64,000 bases of DNA, taken from Lonicera japonica (lineage: Eukaryota; Streptophyta; Magnoliopsida; Dipsacales; Caprifoliaceae). Each line of letters opens with the position of its first letter. The first letter of the stretch is position 1. A model generated the notes under the pieces. That model saw nothing but the letters and a program-made list of their open reading frames with translations, made no database searches and was not told where the DNA came from. This document shows, piece after piece, positions 22,191-33,249 of the stretch. Where the stretch lies: contig CM038464.1 in the NCBI GenBank assembly GCA_021464415.1, positions 55,355,328 through 55,419,327 on the forward strand, read 5' to 3'. The position numbers and the translations under genes are program-made.

Positions 22191-22896
22191 CGTTGATAGA
22201 AACAAAAAAATTGACTGATTATTTTGCAATAGAGCATAAAATACTAAAAATTTGTTATGGAGTAATGAAAATTAATATAGAATTGGGGATAGATTAAAGA
22301 AAACAAAATATTTAAAATTTTATTTACCATGGTATGCAAAATCCTTCGAAACCCTAGCTTTTCAAAGTGTAAAAAGCTTATTTTTTTTTATTGCAACTTT
22401 TTATGTTAAATTTATAGAGTGCAACAATTTGAGAAATTGTAAATTAAAATTTTATTTTTATTGGAGGAGAGTGCGAGAGAAACTTTGAGATAGAGATAAA
22501 ATAATTAATTGAATAAATTAAATAGACAGAAGTAGTGTATTTCGGTTTTACAAAGATAAAGGAAACTAATAAATAATATTAAACAAAAATGAGGGAATGA
22601 TGGGAGATTTAATTATTGAAAAAAGAGCGGTCAAATATGCATTTTAGTATTTAATTATATAAGCTTTTAGTGTAAAAGATAAATGGAAATAATTTATGGG
22701 AGGGAAAAAATGAGCAATAAATTAAATAAGAAAGAGTGAAAAAAATATATAGTATCAAATTAAGAGAATATGAAGGAAACTCAAATAATTATTGACAGAG
22801 AAAATAATAATAAAAAAATAATTAATAATCACTACGTGTCAAACTCACAAAAAAGATAGTATTTTATTATCTATATATATATATATATATATTAGA

Positions 22897-23559
22897 TCTT
22901 TAAAGACCTTATTGATTCAAAACTCATCAGGTTTTAGTTTCGCCTGAAAATTTGTAAAGATCCCAAATAGTGTCATGCACCTTTGGATCTCATCCATGTA
23001 TGTACGTGACCATGAAATAATTATTCATGCTAGAAATCAGATTATTCTAAGATTATTATGGAAAATTTTAAAAAAAATTTTTTTTGACTAGTCAGTTATT
23101 TTATATCTAATTAATCAAATATAATTGTGGTAATGAGAGACACCAACTCGCACAAAATTATTAATTAAATAAAAAAGTGTTAACCGCTAGTTTGGGTATC
23201 CAAATGAGAGTCACCAGGTATATGTAGGTGGAATGAAATTATTTGTTGATAGGTGAAATCTAAACCCCATTATTAGTCTAATACCAATGTTAACTTACCA
23301 AATACAAGAAGACAATTAAGTGTAAAGATCGGAAATATACAACACACATTCGTTACAAATAAAGTGTAAACGTTTTAAATATGAAATTAACCAAATATAG
23401 ACAAAATTAAACCAATAGTACCATATATATATTGTTAACTTGTCATGTATGTATTAAACAATTACTAATATAAATAGATACGATATGACCAATAAAACAC
23501 AAACACAACATGACAAATGTGTAGTTAGCCTTTCAACTCTTATTCTTTAGTTAATGTGT
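22897..23559. other. Intergenic, no gene seen
   Basis: AT-rich DNA between the Helitron candidate and the next MITE. No coding or repeat structure is recognised. Confidence 0.5.
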
Positions 23560-23820
23560 ATATATACATACAGTCTAATTCTTTTAAGAACCATCCTTAA
23601 GTTAGCTAACTTAAGGATCGTCCATTTTAAAAGGTAAACATGCGATTTTTTTCATGAAATTTGGTGAGAATGATCTCTATTATGAGTAAATCATTTCCAC
23701 CAAATTTTATCAAAAAAATCAAATGGAAAGTGGGTTAACTAAAAATCTAAAATTTCAACATCTAGAAATGCACATATATATTAGTTTTTCAATTAACCCA
23801 CTTTCCGATTGATTTTTTTT

Positions 23821-25028
23821 GGGCCTTTTTGTGTTTAGCCCAATTAATTTAAATTGTTTTGCAAGTAGCCCATTCCGAATTAGAAATTAGTAAATACCCC
23901 AAATGATTGGATAATTACTAATTAATATTTTTTAATTATGTATTTCATTTTAAAAATTATTTAGTTGATTTTCGAGATTACCCTTTTGTTGACATCTAAT
24001 TTTAATATTCAATAATATCCTAAATTCTATCTTTTCATAATATAAAGGAACAATTAAATATTCAAAATTAATTTTTTTGTTGACTGGATAAACATTATTT
24101 ATTTATTTTAAATAAATATCTATTCACAAATTATCTAGTTTCGTTTTGAATTTCAAAATTTTTAACACCTAATCGAATTATCTAATCTAATATGAATAGA
24201 CATATTATTATTTTTTGGGAGACATATTGTATAGATAGTTTTATTTACATGACAGACATATTAGTGTGATACACCAGAAATATTTAAAATAAGCATATTA
24301 ATATGATACGCAATAAGCAGGTATATTAGTGTGATAAAACCTAGCAGGCATATTAGTGTGATACAACCTAACGATCTCATGAAAATGATATACGTCCACA
24401 AAATTAATTGATATTGTAAACTACAAATCTATCTAACCATCGATCAACAAAAATAAAATGCAACATATGATAAAAAATTTGATGAATAACGAAATAATGT
24501 GACAAAAATCTTAACCAAATGGCAAGGAATATTTCTGAAATGCAAACGTACCTCAAACCAAAAAAGACCATTGTAGCCAAGTAAAAAGATGATGTGTAGA
24601 CTAATACAAATGATGAAACAGAAAAATAGTTGTTTTACGTATGGCTTGAGAATATAACATACCACCAATAAAATAAAAGGGACAAAATTAAATGATAAGG
24701 ATTAATCCCATAATTTGCTTGATAATGGATATGCTCCAAAACAACTACCCATTATCCTATACTTTAGGTGGTTATCATAATCTATTTATTATGACTATAG
24801 CAGCAAAGAATAAGGAGTTATAAACGATCTAATCAACAATCAGGGCAAGAGGGTCATATCATGCTTAAATCCATATAATAATAATGAAATTAATTTTAAA
24901 ATAAAACAGGGCCAAATGCAAAACAATTGGGGTAAAAACAAAAAAATGGGCTAAATCCTAATTTCTGAAATGGACTGGGTCTGAGTAAAAACAATCCCAT
25001 GAAAATGGGTTAAATACTAATTTTCTTA
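23821..25028. mobile_element. 1.2-kb non-autonomous element inserted in MITE copy 2
   Basis: The insert begins GGGCCTTTTTG and is bracketed by the 9-bp repeat ATTTTTTTT (23812-23820 and 25029-25037). Its two end regions share inverted words (TTTAGCCCA, ATTGTTTTGCA, AGAAATTAG), although the outermost bases do not pair well. A related end occurs at about 6930-7055. The open frame at 24444-24668 inside it has no recognisable domain. Confidence 0.55.
24257..24366. repeat. Short tandem repeat, CATATTAGTGTGATA
   Basis: Four copies of (C/T)ATATTAGTGTGATA or a close variant start at about 24257, 24294, 24322 and 24350. The last two units are also preceded by GCAGG. The array lies inside the 1.2-kb insert. 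Confidence 0.6.
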
Positions 25029-25165
25029 ATTTTTTTTATGAAATTTGGTAGAGATGATCGACTTATTATAGAGATAATTCCTACCAAATTTCATGAAAAA
25101 AATCATTTGTTTACCCCTCTCAAAAAAGACGGCCCTTAAGTTACTTAACTTAAAGACAATTCATA

Positions 25166-25734
25166 AGAGAAGTGCTCTATATATATATATATATATATAT
25201 ATTCGATATTTTAAAAAGATTAATACCTTATAGAATCGTCCAAACTCTACACAATCTTGATACATGGTTACTCACCAATGACTTTCGTGGATGTCAGGTG
25301 GGTCTAAATCTAAATGGATCCAACCAATGGCCAAACTCCAATAGCCACTATTCAACTGTTCCCTATGAGAATGGCATCTGGGTCATATCCTCCATCCACG
25401 TGAATTACTTTAGCAAGATCCGACCAACAACCATTGACCCATAATATAGAAACAAACATTAGAATACACACACACACATATATATATACACTCCATATTC
25501 ATATAAGTTGGAGTTTTTATCAAATTAATTATAATTGTTATCAAAATAACAATATTAAAAACACACATTAAAATTTAAAAAATATATATATTGTACACTA
25601 AGAAAAACAAAATTATTATGACATTAATAATAACCTTTGTACAATGGTGATGTCCAAATATAAAATATATAGATACCCTATATTGTAAATCAATTATAGT
25701 TATAGTCAAAGGTATATAACTAGCATATTTAGCT
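25166..25734. other. Intergenic, no gene seen
   Basis: A (TA)n run lies at 25179-25202. An open frame at 25172-25444 overlaps a less AT-rich patch (25240-25440) that could be a decayed gene fragment, but I recognise no domain. Confidence 0.4.
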
Positions 25735-25882
25735 TTGTGGTTATTGTAATAGGTTCAGTTTTTAAAATTAAATAAAAACTCTTTAAGTCGAATCTCGATG
25801 ATTATAAAAATATTATGTGACGAACGACGAATTATAAAAAATAATCAGTTGAGATATACAAAAGCTAATTAAAACATTGTTT
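25735..25882 (+). repeat. SINE-like repeat, copy 1
   Basis: A B-box-like AAGTCGAATCTCGA (25787-25800) is followed by GATTATAAAAAT and then AATAATCAGTTGAGATATACAAAAGC, given here as AATAATCAGTTGAGAT plus ATACAAAAGC. The second half is shared with a stretch near 27260-27350 (ATAATTAATCGAGATACGCAAAA). A tRNA-derived origin is inferred from the B-box-like motif only. Confidence 0.3.
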
Positions 25883-26017
25883 AATATATATATATATATA
25901 TATATAATATTAAAAACATACAATATGCATTTATTAAAAAACATTGTATTTGAATGTAAACATTATTATTTTAATAATTAAAATACTCTTCGTAGAATCG
26001 TAATATTCAAATATCTA

Positions 26018-26133
26018 TATTATAAAACATCATGTTTGACCAAAATTTTCTCCAAAAAGTATAAGAATATAATGGTATTATAAAACATCATGTTTGACCA
26101 CAATTTTCTCCAAAAAGTATAAGAACATAATGG
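26018..26133 (+). repeat. 58-bp tandem duplication
   Basis: Two copies, 26018-26075 and 26076-26133, start TATTATAAAACATCATG and differ at only two positions by eye. They begin at the very 5' end of the Helitron candidate. Confidence 0.9.
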
Positions 26134-26490
26134 TTAAAAATACACATGTTATGGTGTGTATTAATTTTATACTATTGGATGAGTTTTATACACACATCAA
26201 GATGTCACATCAAAGTTAAAACACTCACACCAATAATATACACACAATAAACTCTCACATACTAATAATTTTGTCTATATTAAAAATGCCATAACTTAAA
26301 ATAAAAAATTCAAAATTTAATAAAAATTTAATATTTAAAATCTGCTAATCAAGATCAATTAAACAAGATCCATCATGATTATATAATTATGCAAAAATAA
26401 ATCAAGAAAAATTATTCTGTAACATTTAAGGACGTATGTTATGTGTTCGTACATTATTGATCATCTCAACCTATCATTTTTAGGACGTAC

Positions 26491-26848
26491 GTTACGCTGT
26501 TTGATTGTGATTAAAAGACTTTTTAGAAAATTAAAAACAAGTCGGTCCAACCCGGTATACTTTTAATTTTTTCAGTATGAAGATATATTGAACTTATGTT
26601 TCAGTTGTTTACAACATTAGACTAAACTAGACAATGAGCTTAAAATAGACTGATTGATTTTGTTGTTACGTGGTTGGATTATGATTAAAAAACTCTTTAA
26701 AACATTAAAAACAAGTCGGTCATATCCGATCAAATCCGGTATACTTTTAGTTTTTTCAGTATGAAAATATACTCAACTTACGTTTCAGTTGTTCACAACG
26801 TTATATTAGACTAGACAATAGGCTCAAAATAGACTGATTGATTTTGTC
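26491..26848 (+). repeat. 174-bp tandem duplication
   Basis: Copies at 26491-26664 and 26665-26848 share GTTACG, TTAAAAACAAGTCGGTC, CCGGTATACTTTTA and AGACTGATTGATTTTGT in order. They are clearly diverged and include a small insertion in the second copy. Confidence 0.8.
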
Positions 26849-26936
26849 GATTTAAATTCGTCACATGTTAATTTTTTTATCTTATTATCAAATTTTTTTT
26901 ATTTCACCGTATCGGATGGCACAGATATTACCCTAG

Positions 26937-28249
26937 TAATACTATAAAGTATTAAATTGATTGCAAGAGGCAGCCAAATTAAATACGAGACAATGGGGCT
27001 CGACCATCAATGCGGGGGCCGATTCCCGAGAGGATCACACGTGTTAATAAGAATGGCTACTTGCTGTTAGACACGACTGCTACAGTACCATCCCTATCCA
27101 CCATCATCTCTGACATGCACGATATGATAGTATATACCTCCCCCTCTCTCCTCTTTAAAAAAGTTGAAAGAAGAGCAAAATAAAAATCACTATACTTGCC
27201 CACACGCTTACCGTCTTGAATTTAATTTTAGAGTTATTCGGGAGATTTTAAGGTTAAATTTTAATGATTACAATTTTTTTTTGATTAATCACAAATACAA
27301 TCTAAGTTATGAAAAATAATTAATCGAGATACGCAAAAATTATCTCAAATATCGTCTGATTTAACAACCAAAAAAGAGTAAAACAAAATACATGAAAAAT
27401 TAAGAATAAAAGTTGTGAAAATTTGAGATTGTATTTAATTATAATATATTAGAAAAATAAAATTGATTGAACTTTTTTGTTCGTGGTCCAATCCGATGTA
27501 ATATCAAAAAAAGTAAATTAAAACTTAGATTTGGTTTTGAGTTTGTAAATAATAAAGATTAGGCCAAATTGCACTTTGTTCCATATTTTTCTTAAAAAAT
27601 ATATTTTATTCATATTGTTATTTTCCCTTTCTATTAATATGGATATAGCATACTTTTTTCTAGAAAAATGTGTCTTTTAACAAACTAATGTGTGCGCGCA
27701 CACATATGTATATTAATATGTAGTCTTACACAACCTTCTTTTAGAAAAATAAAAAAGTATTCAAAAGTTATAGGTCGGATGGTAAATTAAACCTAAAAAT
27801 TGATGGGTCAAATAAAAAAATAGTTTTAACCAATTCGATAGTCCAACCAAATTGACCGTGCAAATCATTTGAAACGACTTCTAATGTACAATCACATGAA
27901 CTATGATTTTTAATGTAATATACAATACTTTTTCTTTTTTTTAAAAAAAAAAAAAAACCTTTACATAATTTTATCATCACAATGTTTTATTAATCTTGAT
28001 TAGTGTGTTTCAAATATAATTTTTTTTATTAAAATCCAATTTTTGGATTTAAAAATATGGCATTTAAAATTTTTAAAAGTAATTGATCAGAGAAAATAAT
28101 TTTAAAAACTAGAGTGTATAAAGCGGGTGTAGTGTATTTGATTGTGTGTGTTTAGAATGTAGGTGTTTTTTAATCTTGATTTGACACTTTAATGTGAGAG
28201 TAAAAATACATCTATCGCGTAAATTGTGTTTGAAAATAAGATAAAGAAT
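26937..28249. other. Intergenic, no gene seen
   Basis: A less AT-rich patch at about 26990-27130 contains CACACGTGTT (27036-27045) but no open frame of interest. A diverged copy of the SINE-like 3' half lies at about 27225-27360. The open frame at 27768-27980 looks fortuitous. Confidence 0.45.
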
Positions 28250-28435
28250 TGAAATAATCATCAAAAATTTCAATTGCTAATATTGAACATATATATCAAT
28301 TTTCAATACCTTACTTCTAAATTCAATTATTTTATGAAATTTGGTAAAAGTATCTAATATACTCATTATCTAGATTATCTCCACAAAGTTTCATACAAAA
28401 ATTTATCTATTTACAATTTCACACCTCCAAATAAA
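28250..28435. mobile_element. MITE family A, copy 3 (partial)
   Basis: The central AAAAATTTCAA block (28264-28274) is followed by TTTTATGAAATTTGGTAAA (about 28331) and ATTATCTCCACAAAGTTTCAT (28374-28394 region). The left arm is missing or too diverged to see. Confidence 0.55.
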
Positions 28436-29824
28436 CAAAAAAAAAATTGGTTAAAGTGATGGAGTTAAATCTTTTTTTTAATCTTTATATATACTTTTGC
28501 TCTGTGTGTGCATATATATATATATATATATATAATAGAATCACATGTTTTATGTGTGTATAATATTATATCTTGTAAGTATGAGATTATGTGAATTTTG
28601 AATATGATTTGAAATCATGTAGTATTTTGTTATAAAAAACAATGAAACGTATCTTGTAAATCCAGGATTTCCACCAAATGAGAATTTTTGATATCCATAT
28701 TAAATATGGATGGTGGGGTGTGGGAGCTAAGATGATTTACAGGAATCCTCTCTCATATATCCTCTTCTTTTTTTTAGTTTTTTAAGGAAAAACTAGCCTA
28801 CCTGTGTTTAACAAATAAGGAGCATATATATAGGCAGGTTTAATTTTTATTTTTATTTTTGTTTTAGTGCTTATTTATCTTTAAAAAATAAAACAAAAAA
28901 TGCTTGCATTAGCTAATTTGCCCTCTCCATCAATTTTGAAAAATAAAATACTACGAGAAGTAATTTTGCCACCCCCGCTTTATTTCGAAAAAGTAAATAG
29001 TACCAAAATTGCCCCACTTTATTAATTTCTTGGCTCCAACCTTATTCAATATAAAGAATCTTTTAATACATTATAATAATATTTTATATGTGTAGGTGAT
29101 AGTTGGATTCTATTTTCAAAATTGTCGCCAAGTAGAATTGAACGTATTCTTGATGGAACTTGAACTTTCATCTTTACCGTTTTCAAGTTCTCTTTAAGAC
29201 TTTATTTTTGTTATAACTGTTTATTCTCATGTTATACTGCGAAACTCACCTCTCCGGTTTCACTCATGCATTTTTTATTTAGCTACTATATATATACAGT
29301 AACATGTGTAATCAATGTCTAACTTTCTGTATAATAAATAAATAAATAAATAAAAGGAAGAAGAAGATATTCTTTAATTTCTTTGGGTGTGCATATATAT
29401 AATTAACTAGAGTCATGGATATAAATTTGGGGCACAAGTAAAAATGCTTGTGGTCTTAAGGAGTTTCACATGGTAAATGTGTGTACAAATATAATTAGTG
29501 GTATGGGTTGGTGGAAGCAAGAGGGTATCAACTGGGACAATATCTAATAAACTCAACTGATCGAAAACATATAATTTAATAGATACATTAAAAAAAAAAA
29601 AAAAAGAAGCTTACAAGCCCTAGAAGTCTACAAAATGAGATCCAAAATGGGTTGCACTTTTTTCAAAGGCAAACTCATGAACGACAGCCTAAAAGAAGGA
29701 ATCATTTTCTGTACTACATAAGACTTTAAAACTCTACCAATCCCTCCCCCCCGGGCCCCCCCAAATTTTTTTTTTTCACACAAAACCTACATGTAAATAT
29801 ATATTAGTTAGGCTTTAAAATTTT
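28436..29824. other. Intergenic, no gene seen
   Basis: It holds a (TA)n run at about 28512-28534, an AAAT run near 29336-29354, a poly(A) run at about 29590-29605 and a C-rich patch with CCCGGGCCC at about 29743-29762. No coding signal. Confidence 0.45.
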
Positions 29825-30130
29825 TTTAATAAAAAGAAGATATACTTATTTGGAAGGGTAAATAAATAATTTTTTTAATAAAAATTTATAGAGATGATCT
29901 ATAAGATGAATAGATCACTTGCACCAAATTTCATAAAAGTGAGTGAGATAATCATTAAAAATTTCAACGACAGAATATGCATATATTTATCAATTTTTCG
30001 GTTTAACTGCTTATAGGTTGGAAGTTTTTTATGAAATTCAAGAGAAGTGATATACTCGTAGATATATCATTTATACAAATTTTTATTAAAAAATTCATTT
30101 ATTTACTTCTTTAAATAAACATCTCTTTTT
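29825..30130. mobile_element. MITE family A, copy 4
   Basis: It has AGAGATGATCTATAAGATG, the inverse CACCAAATTTCATAAAA, the central AAAAATTTCAACGACAG and a second TTTTTTATGAAATTC block, in the family order. The ends are approximate. Confidence 0.6.
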
Positions 30131-30168
30131 TATTAAATTTTTTTTTTTCTCTCTTTAAAGTTTGGCTT

Positions 30169-30217
30169 ATATATATATATATGTGTGTGTGTGCGCGCGC
30201 GCGCGCGCTCGCGTGTA
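30169..30217. repeat. Compound (TA)n(TG)n(CG)n tract
   Basis: An alternating purine-pyrimidine run goes from (TA)n through (TG)n into about eight CG steps and back to CGTG. CG runs are rare in this AT-rich DNA. It has the composition of a Z-DNA-forming sequence. A similar shorter tract lies at about 31063-31113. Confidence 0.9.
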
Positions 30218-30870
30218 GAATAAAGTGTAAAGTCAATATTATGACACACATTTACACTAAAAAAGTGCACACTTCCACTAATACCCCACGCTCTCTATTC
30301 ATCACATCATCAATTTTTCTCTCATTAAATACCTTTTAAGAAAATTAAAATTCCGTAATGACATTTAGGAGGTTCTACTTGTCGGTGGGTTCTTAGTTCG
30401 ATCAAGTAATAATGCAGTCCATTGTGTAGTGAGATTCGTAGATATTAAAGTGAAATTTCATCACAGGGGTCTCATGTCCCCTAACAGCTAGCTTTCTTCT
30501 ATCATTGAGATTGATCAGAATAATATTTGACTTTTGATTTGCTTTTAAAAAAAAAAAATCAGATTTTAATAAAATTTATATATTTGAAACTTATAAATCG
30601 AGTGCATTCTACAAAACAAGATGTATTTTAACTAGAAAATTATGTGGTAAATGGTTCAAGAAAATATTGTATTTAATGACATACTCCATGATTTTGTACA
30701 TTATTGTTCAATCATTACAAATGTTGCACTAGTTTGGAAAGGAACCCACAAGAGCACAAATTAAAGAGCAAAACTCAGTTTTTATGTTGGTGCAAGGCTC
30801 TGTGGTTAAATGTACGCATAACTCCTCGGATTACTATGGTTTTTCCTGTTGCCTAATTGTCAGTTTTTGT
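30218..30870. other. Intergenic, no gene seen
   Basis: AT-rich DNA with no coding signal. TTAGTTCGATC near 30391 resembles a B box but has no convincing partner. Confidence 0.4.
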
Positions 30871-30907
30871 TTGTTTCACCGTGCTTTCGAGCACAGATAA
30901 ACCCTAG
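30871..30907 (+). mobile_element. Helitron 3' end
   Basis: A clean hairpin, GTGCT-TTCG-AGCAC (30881-30894), is followed after nine bases by CTAG (30904-30907) and then T. The flank TTTGTTTCACCGTG resembles the same place in the Helitron candidate ending at 26936. The 5' end was not found. Confidence 0.5.
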
Positions 30908-33249
30908 TAGATATGTGAAAGATTTTGGAGGAATCTAGCTCATTCGCATGCATGTTTCTTTGCAATGAATACATTGGCGACCTTTTCTTTTCAAAGCAAG
31001 TAGAACAAACTTCGTCACAAAAATTAATTTGCTAATGACCATTCTATTTCAAAGCATGGATGTATATATATATGTGTGTGCGCATGCGTGCGTGCACATA
31101 TGGGTGCACGTGTGGTATATAACTTGTTTCGAAGCAGTTTTTATCTTTAAAGTACAATTTACAATAATTGATCCAATATATATAACATGTTTGCACCTAA
31201 GAAGATGCAACTACTTTGACAACTATATTTCTATATATTTGTGTGTTTCTACTAAGTGATCGCCAATAATTGAAGCATAGAAAGGCATAGTTTATTTGAG
31301 TTAAGGGACCAATGATGGGGTGGAACCTAGTGGACTCCATCTTTCCACGTCCTAAAGAGAAGTGAGGATTGTGAAAACCTTGGAGGCATGTTAGTGTCCT
31401 CTTTCCCAAAAGTCCAACTGTGAGAGTTTTCTACACATCAAAACCCCCCTCCCCCGCACCCACCCAACCCCACACCCCCCTAATTTTAAGTGGATTCCAA
31501 CTCCTCATTCAACATTATATAGATTCCTTACACCAAGTTGTGGTGGGCTTCCCTTTCAAAACCTAACCACGTACCATAGAGCTAGAAAAAGATTTTAAAA
31601 GAAACACAAACAAGCAAATTCGGTAATTGGCATAGTGACTAAGAGGTTGGCAAAAGTTGAAAGTTCTATTCATGATTTGTCTTATAATGGTTTATAATTT
31701 TATTTTTCAATATTGAATTCGAGTTCAGATAGATAAGCAAATATAACTATTGTCCTCTGAAGTTTGCATTATCTATATATTTGAGCAAGTTCAAATCAAA
31801 CATTAGATGTGAAAACTACTATTACCAAAAACTTTTAGCTTCTAACTGAAGTAATATAATATAGTTGGTGCATTTCTTGAGTTGTGCGTTAATTATATTT
31901 TAAAGATGTTACACTACTTTGATTGTATCTATTTTTAATTTGGCATAAACTACTACCTATTAAGAAATATTGTGACCATAGTCATATTATATTCTTAATT
32001 AATGACTTTAGAAGCATAAACTCTTGATTGCAGTCATATATTAAAACAGACTAATTGAAAAAGTAAGGAGTATTAAAATAAATACATGGAAAATCTAAGT
32101 ACCCAATGGGGTACATATATATGTTTATGTGTTTGTGGGCAAATGGTCAAGCTTCCATATGTGTAGGTTCCTATAACATTATTTAATACATAATAGAGAC
32201 AGCTAGCTTATAAATATATCTACGTGGGGTTTATGGTACGTGTTTCATGGTTCAAGAACATGGGCACAGCTTTTTTTGGGCGTATGAAATTATTTATTCT
32301 CACTTGATATAATTAGTTCATGATTTTTTTTTCTTTTGAGTACTTAATTAATTTGTCCTATTGCAGTTCCAACTAATCTTTGGGTTTAATTACTATTGGT
32401 TTCTAAATCAGATTAAATCTTTTTATTTTATGTCTAAAAGAAGTGTAGATGTGTACTATGTATATCCAATTATAAGATATATATATATATATAAGGTGGC
32501 AGTTATGTGTTGGGATGTGTGGGTCAAGAGTATTTGTTTAATATTGGTTTTAAAAGTGTACGATGTGTTTATGATATGTCAATATTCAGGAGCCAATAAT
32601 TTGTGCTTGAAGTACGTAAACTATCATTATACTGTAAGAATTCGATTTCGATTGAAAGTACTTGTATTATGAAAACTCAATTTTTTAAATAAGAATTATT
32701 CGCATTTTAGTTATACAATTGTGAATTCACTTTGTGACAAAAACAAAAAACAAAAAAAAAATCTCGAGTCAATAATATTGTGCCACATTGCTTTCACTAA
32801 ATGGTATATTTTACTTCTATGAATGACTTAGTACAGCATTGAACACTATTATTACCTTTCAAATTATTTAAATTTTTTTTTTTCAGAATAAGTTATCTGG
32901 GTCCCGAATGGAAACAAAATGAAAATAAAACCAAATGCTAATCATATCTTGGTATTGGCTGTTAGTATAATTTGAGTAAAGTTAATTCTTACACATATGT
33001 TTAACCTTGCACAATTATAGATATTGGTCTATATGCATACACGTAATAATCCCCAACCCTATATATATATATATTATTTTTTTCTTTTCATAAAGATGAT
33101 CAATAATGTTTTCACACTTACCAATTATTGAACTAGAAATACACATGCAGATCACAAACAAACGTACAGCTAGTTATGCAATGATCTTAACTAGTATCAA
33201 TATTAGAGGCATTGAATTAGAAAAAGAAAAATCCTTAGAAATTAAATGG
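30908..33249. other. Intergenic, no gene seen
   Basis: It includes a second TA/TG/CG tract (about 31063-31113), a C-rich patch at 31446-31482 that could form G-quadruplexes on the minus strand, and (TA)n runs. The open frames at 31029-31259 and 32361-32672 have no family features. Confidence 0.45.

Larger units (their letters stand above)
21050..22896 (-). mobile_element. Putative non-autonomous Helitron, 1847 bp
   Basis: Read on the minus strand, the element begins TCTAATATATAT next to a host A (22896) and ends CTAA followed by a host T (21050). That matches the 5'-TC...CTRR-3' rule and A|T insertion of Helitrons. Some ten bases inside the 3' end is a hairpin, CCCACGCATTGCTTGGG (21061-21077). 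It has no terminal inverted repeats, no target duplication and no Rep/helicase coding sequence. Inside are a degenerate tandem array and a nested palindromic element. The hairpin and both ends are seen; mobility is inferred. Confidence 0.6.
23560..25165. mobile_element. MITE family A, copy 2, split by an insertion
   Basis: The left part (23560-23820) and right part (25029-25165) together form one family A element. The outer arms CTTAAGTTAGCTAACTTAAGG (23592-23612) and its counterpart CTTAAGTTACTTAACTTAAAG (25135-25155) are inverted partners, followed inward by matching TTTTCATGAAATTTGGT blocks. The two parts join at a run of T that is present on both sides of the insert. Confidence 0.7.
26014..26936 (+). 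mobile_element. Putative non-autonomous Helitron, 923 bp
   Basis: It starts A|TCTATATTATAAAACATC (TC at 26014) and ends CCCTAG|T (CTAG at 26933-26936), which fits the Helitron end rules. A degenerate hairpin region CACCGT...GCACAG lies about ten bases before the end and aligns with the clean hairpin at 30878-30896. It has no coding sequence. A 58-bp duplication lies at its 5' end and a 174-bp duplication near its 3' end. Confidence 0.55.

Noticed and set aside
25172..25444. 90-codon plus-strand frame
   Set aside because: It begins in a (TA)n repeat and matches no family I know. Kept only as a possible decayed fragment.
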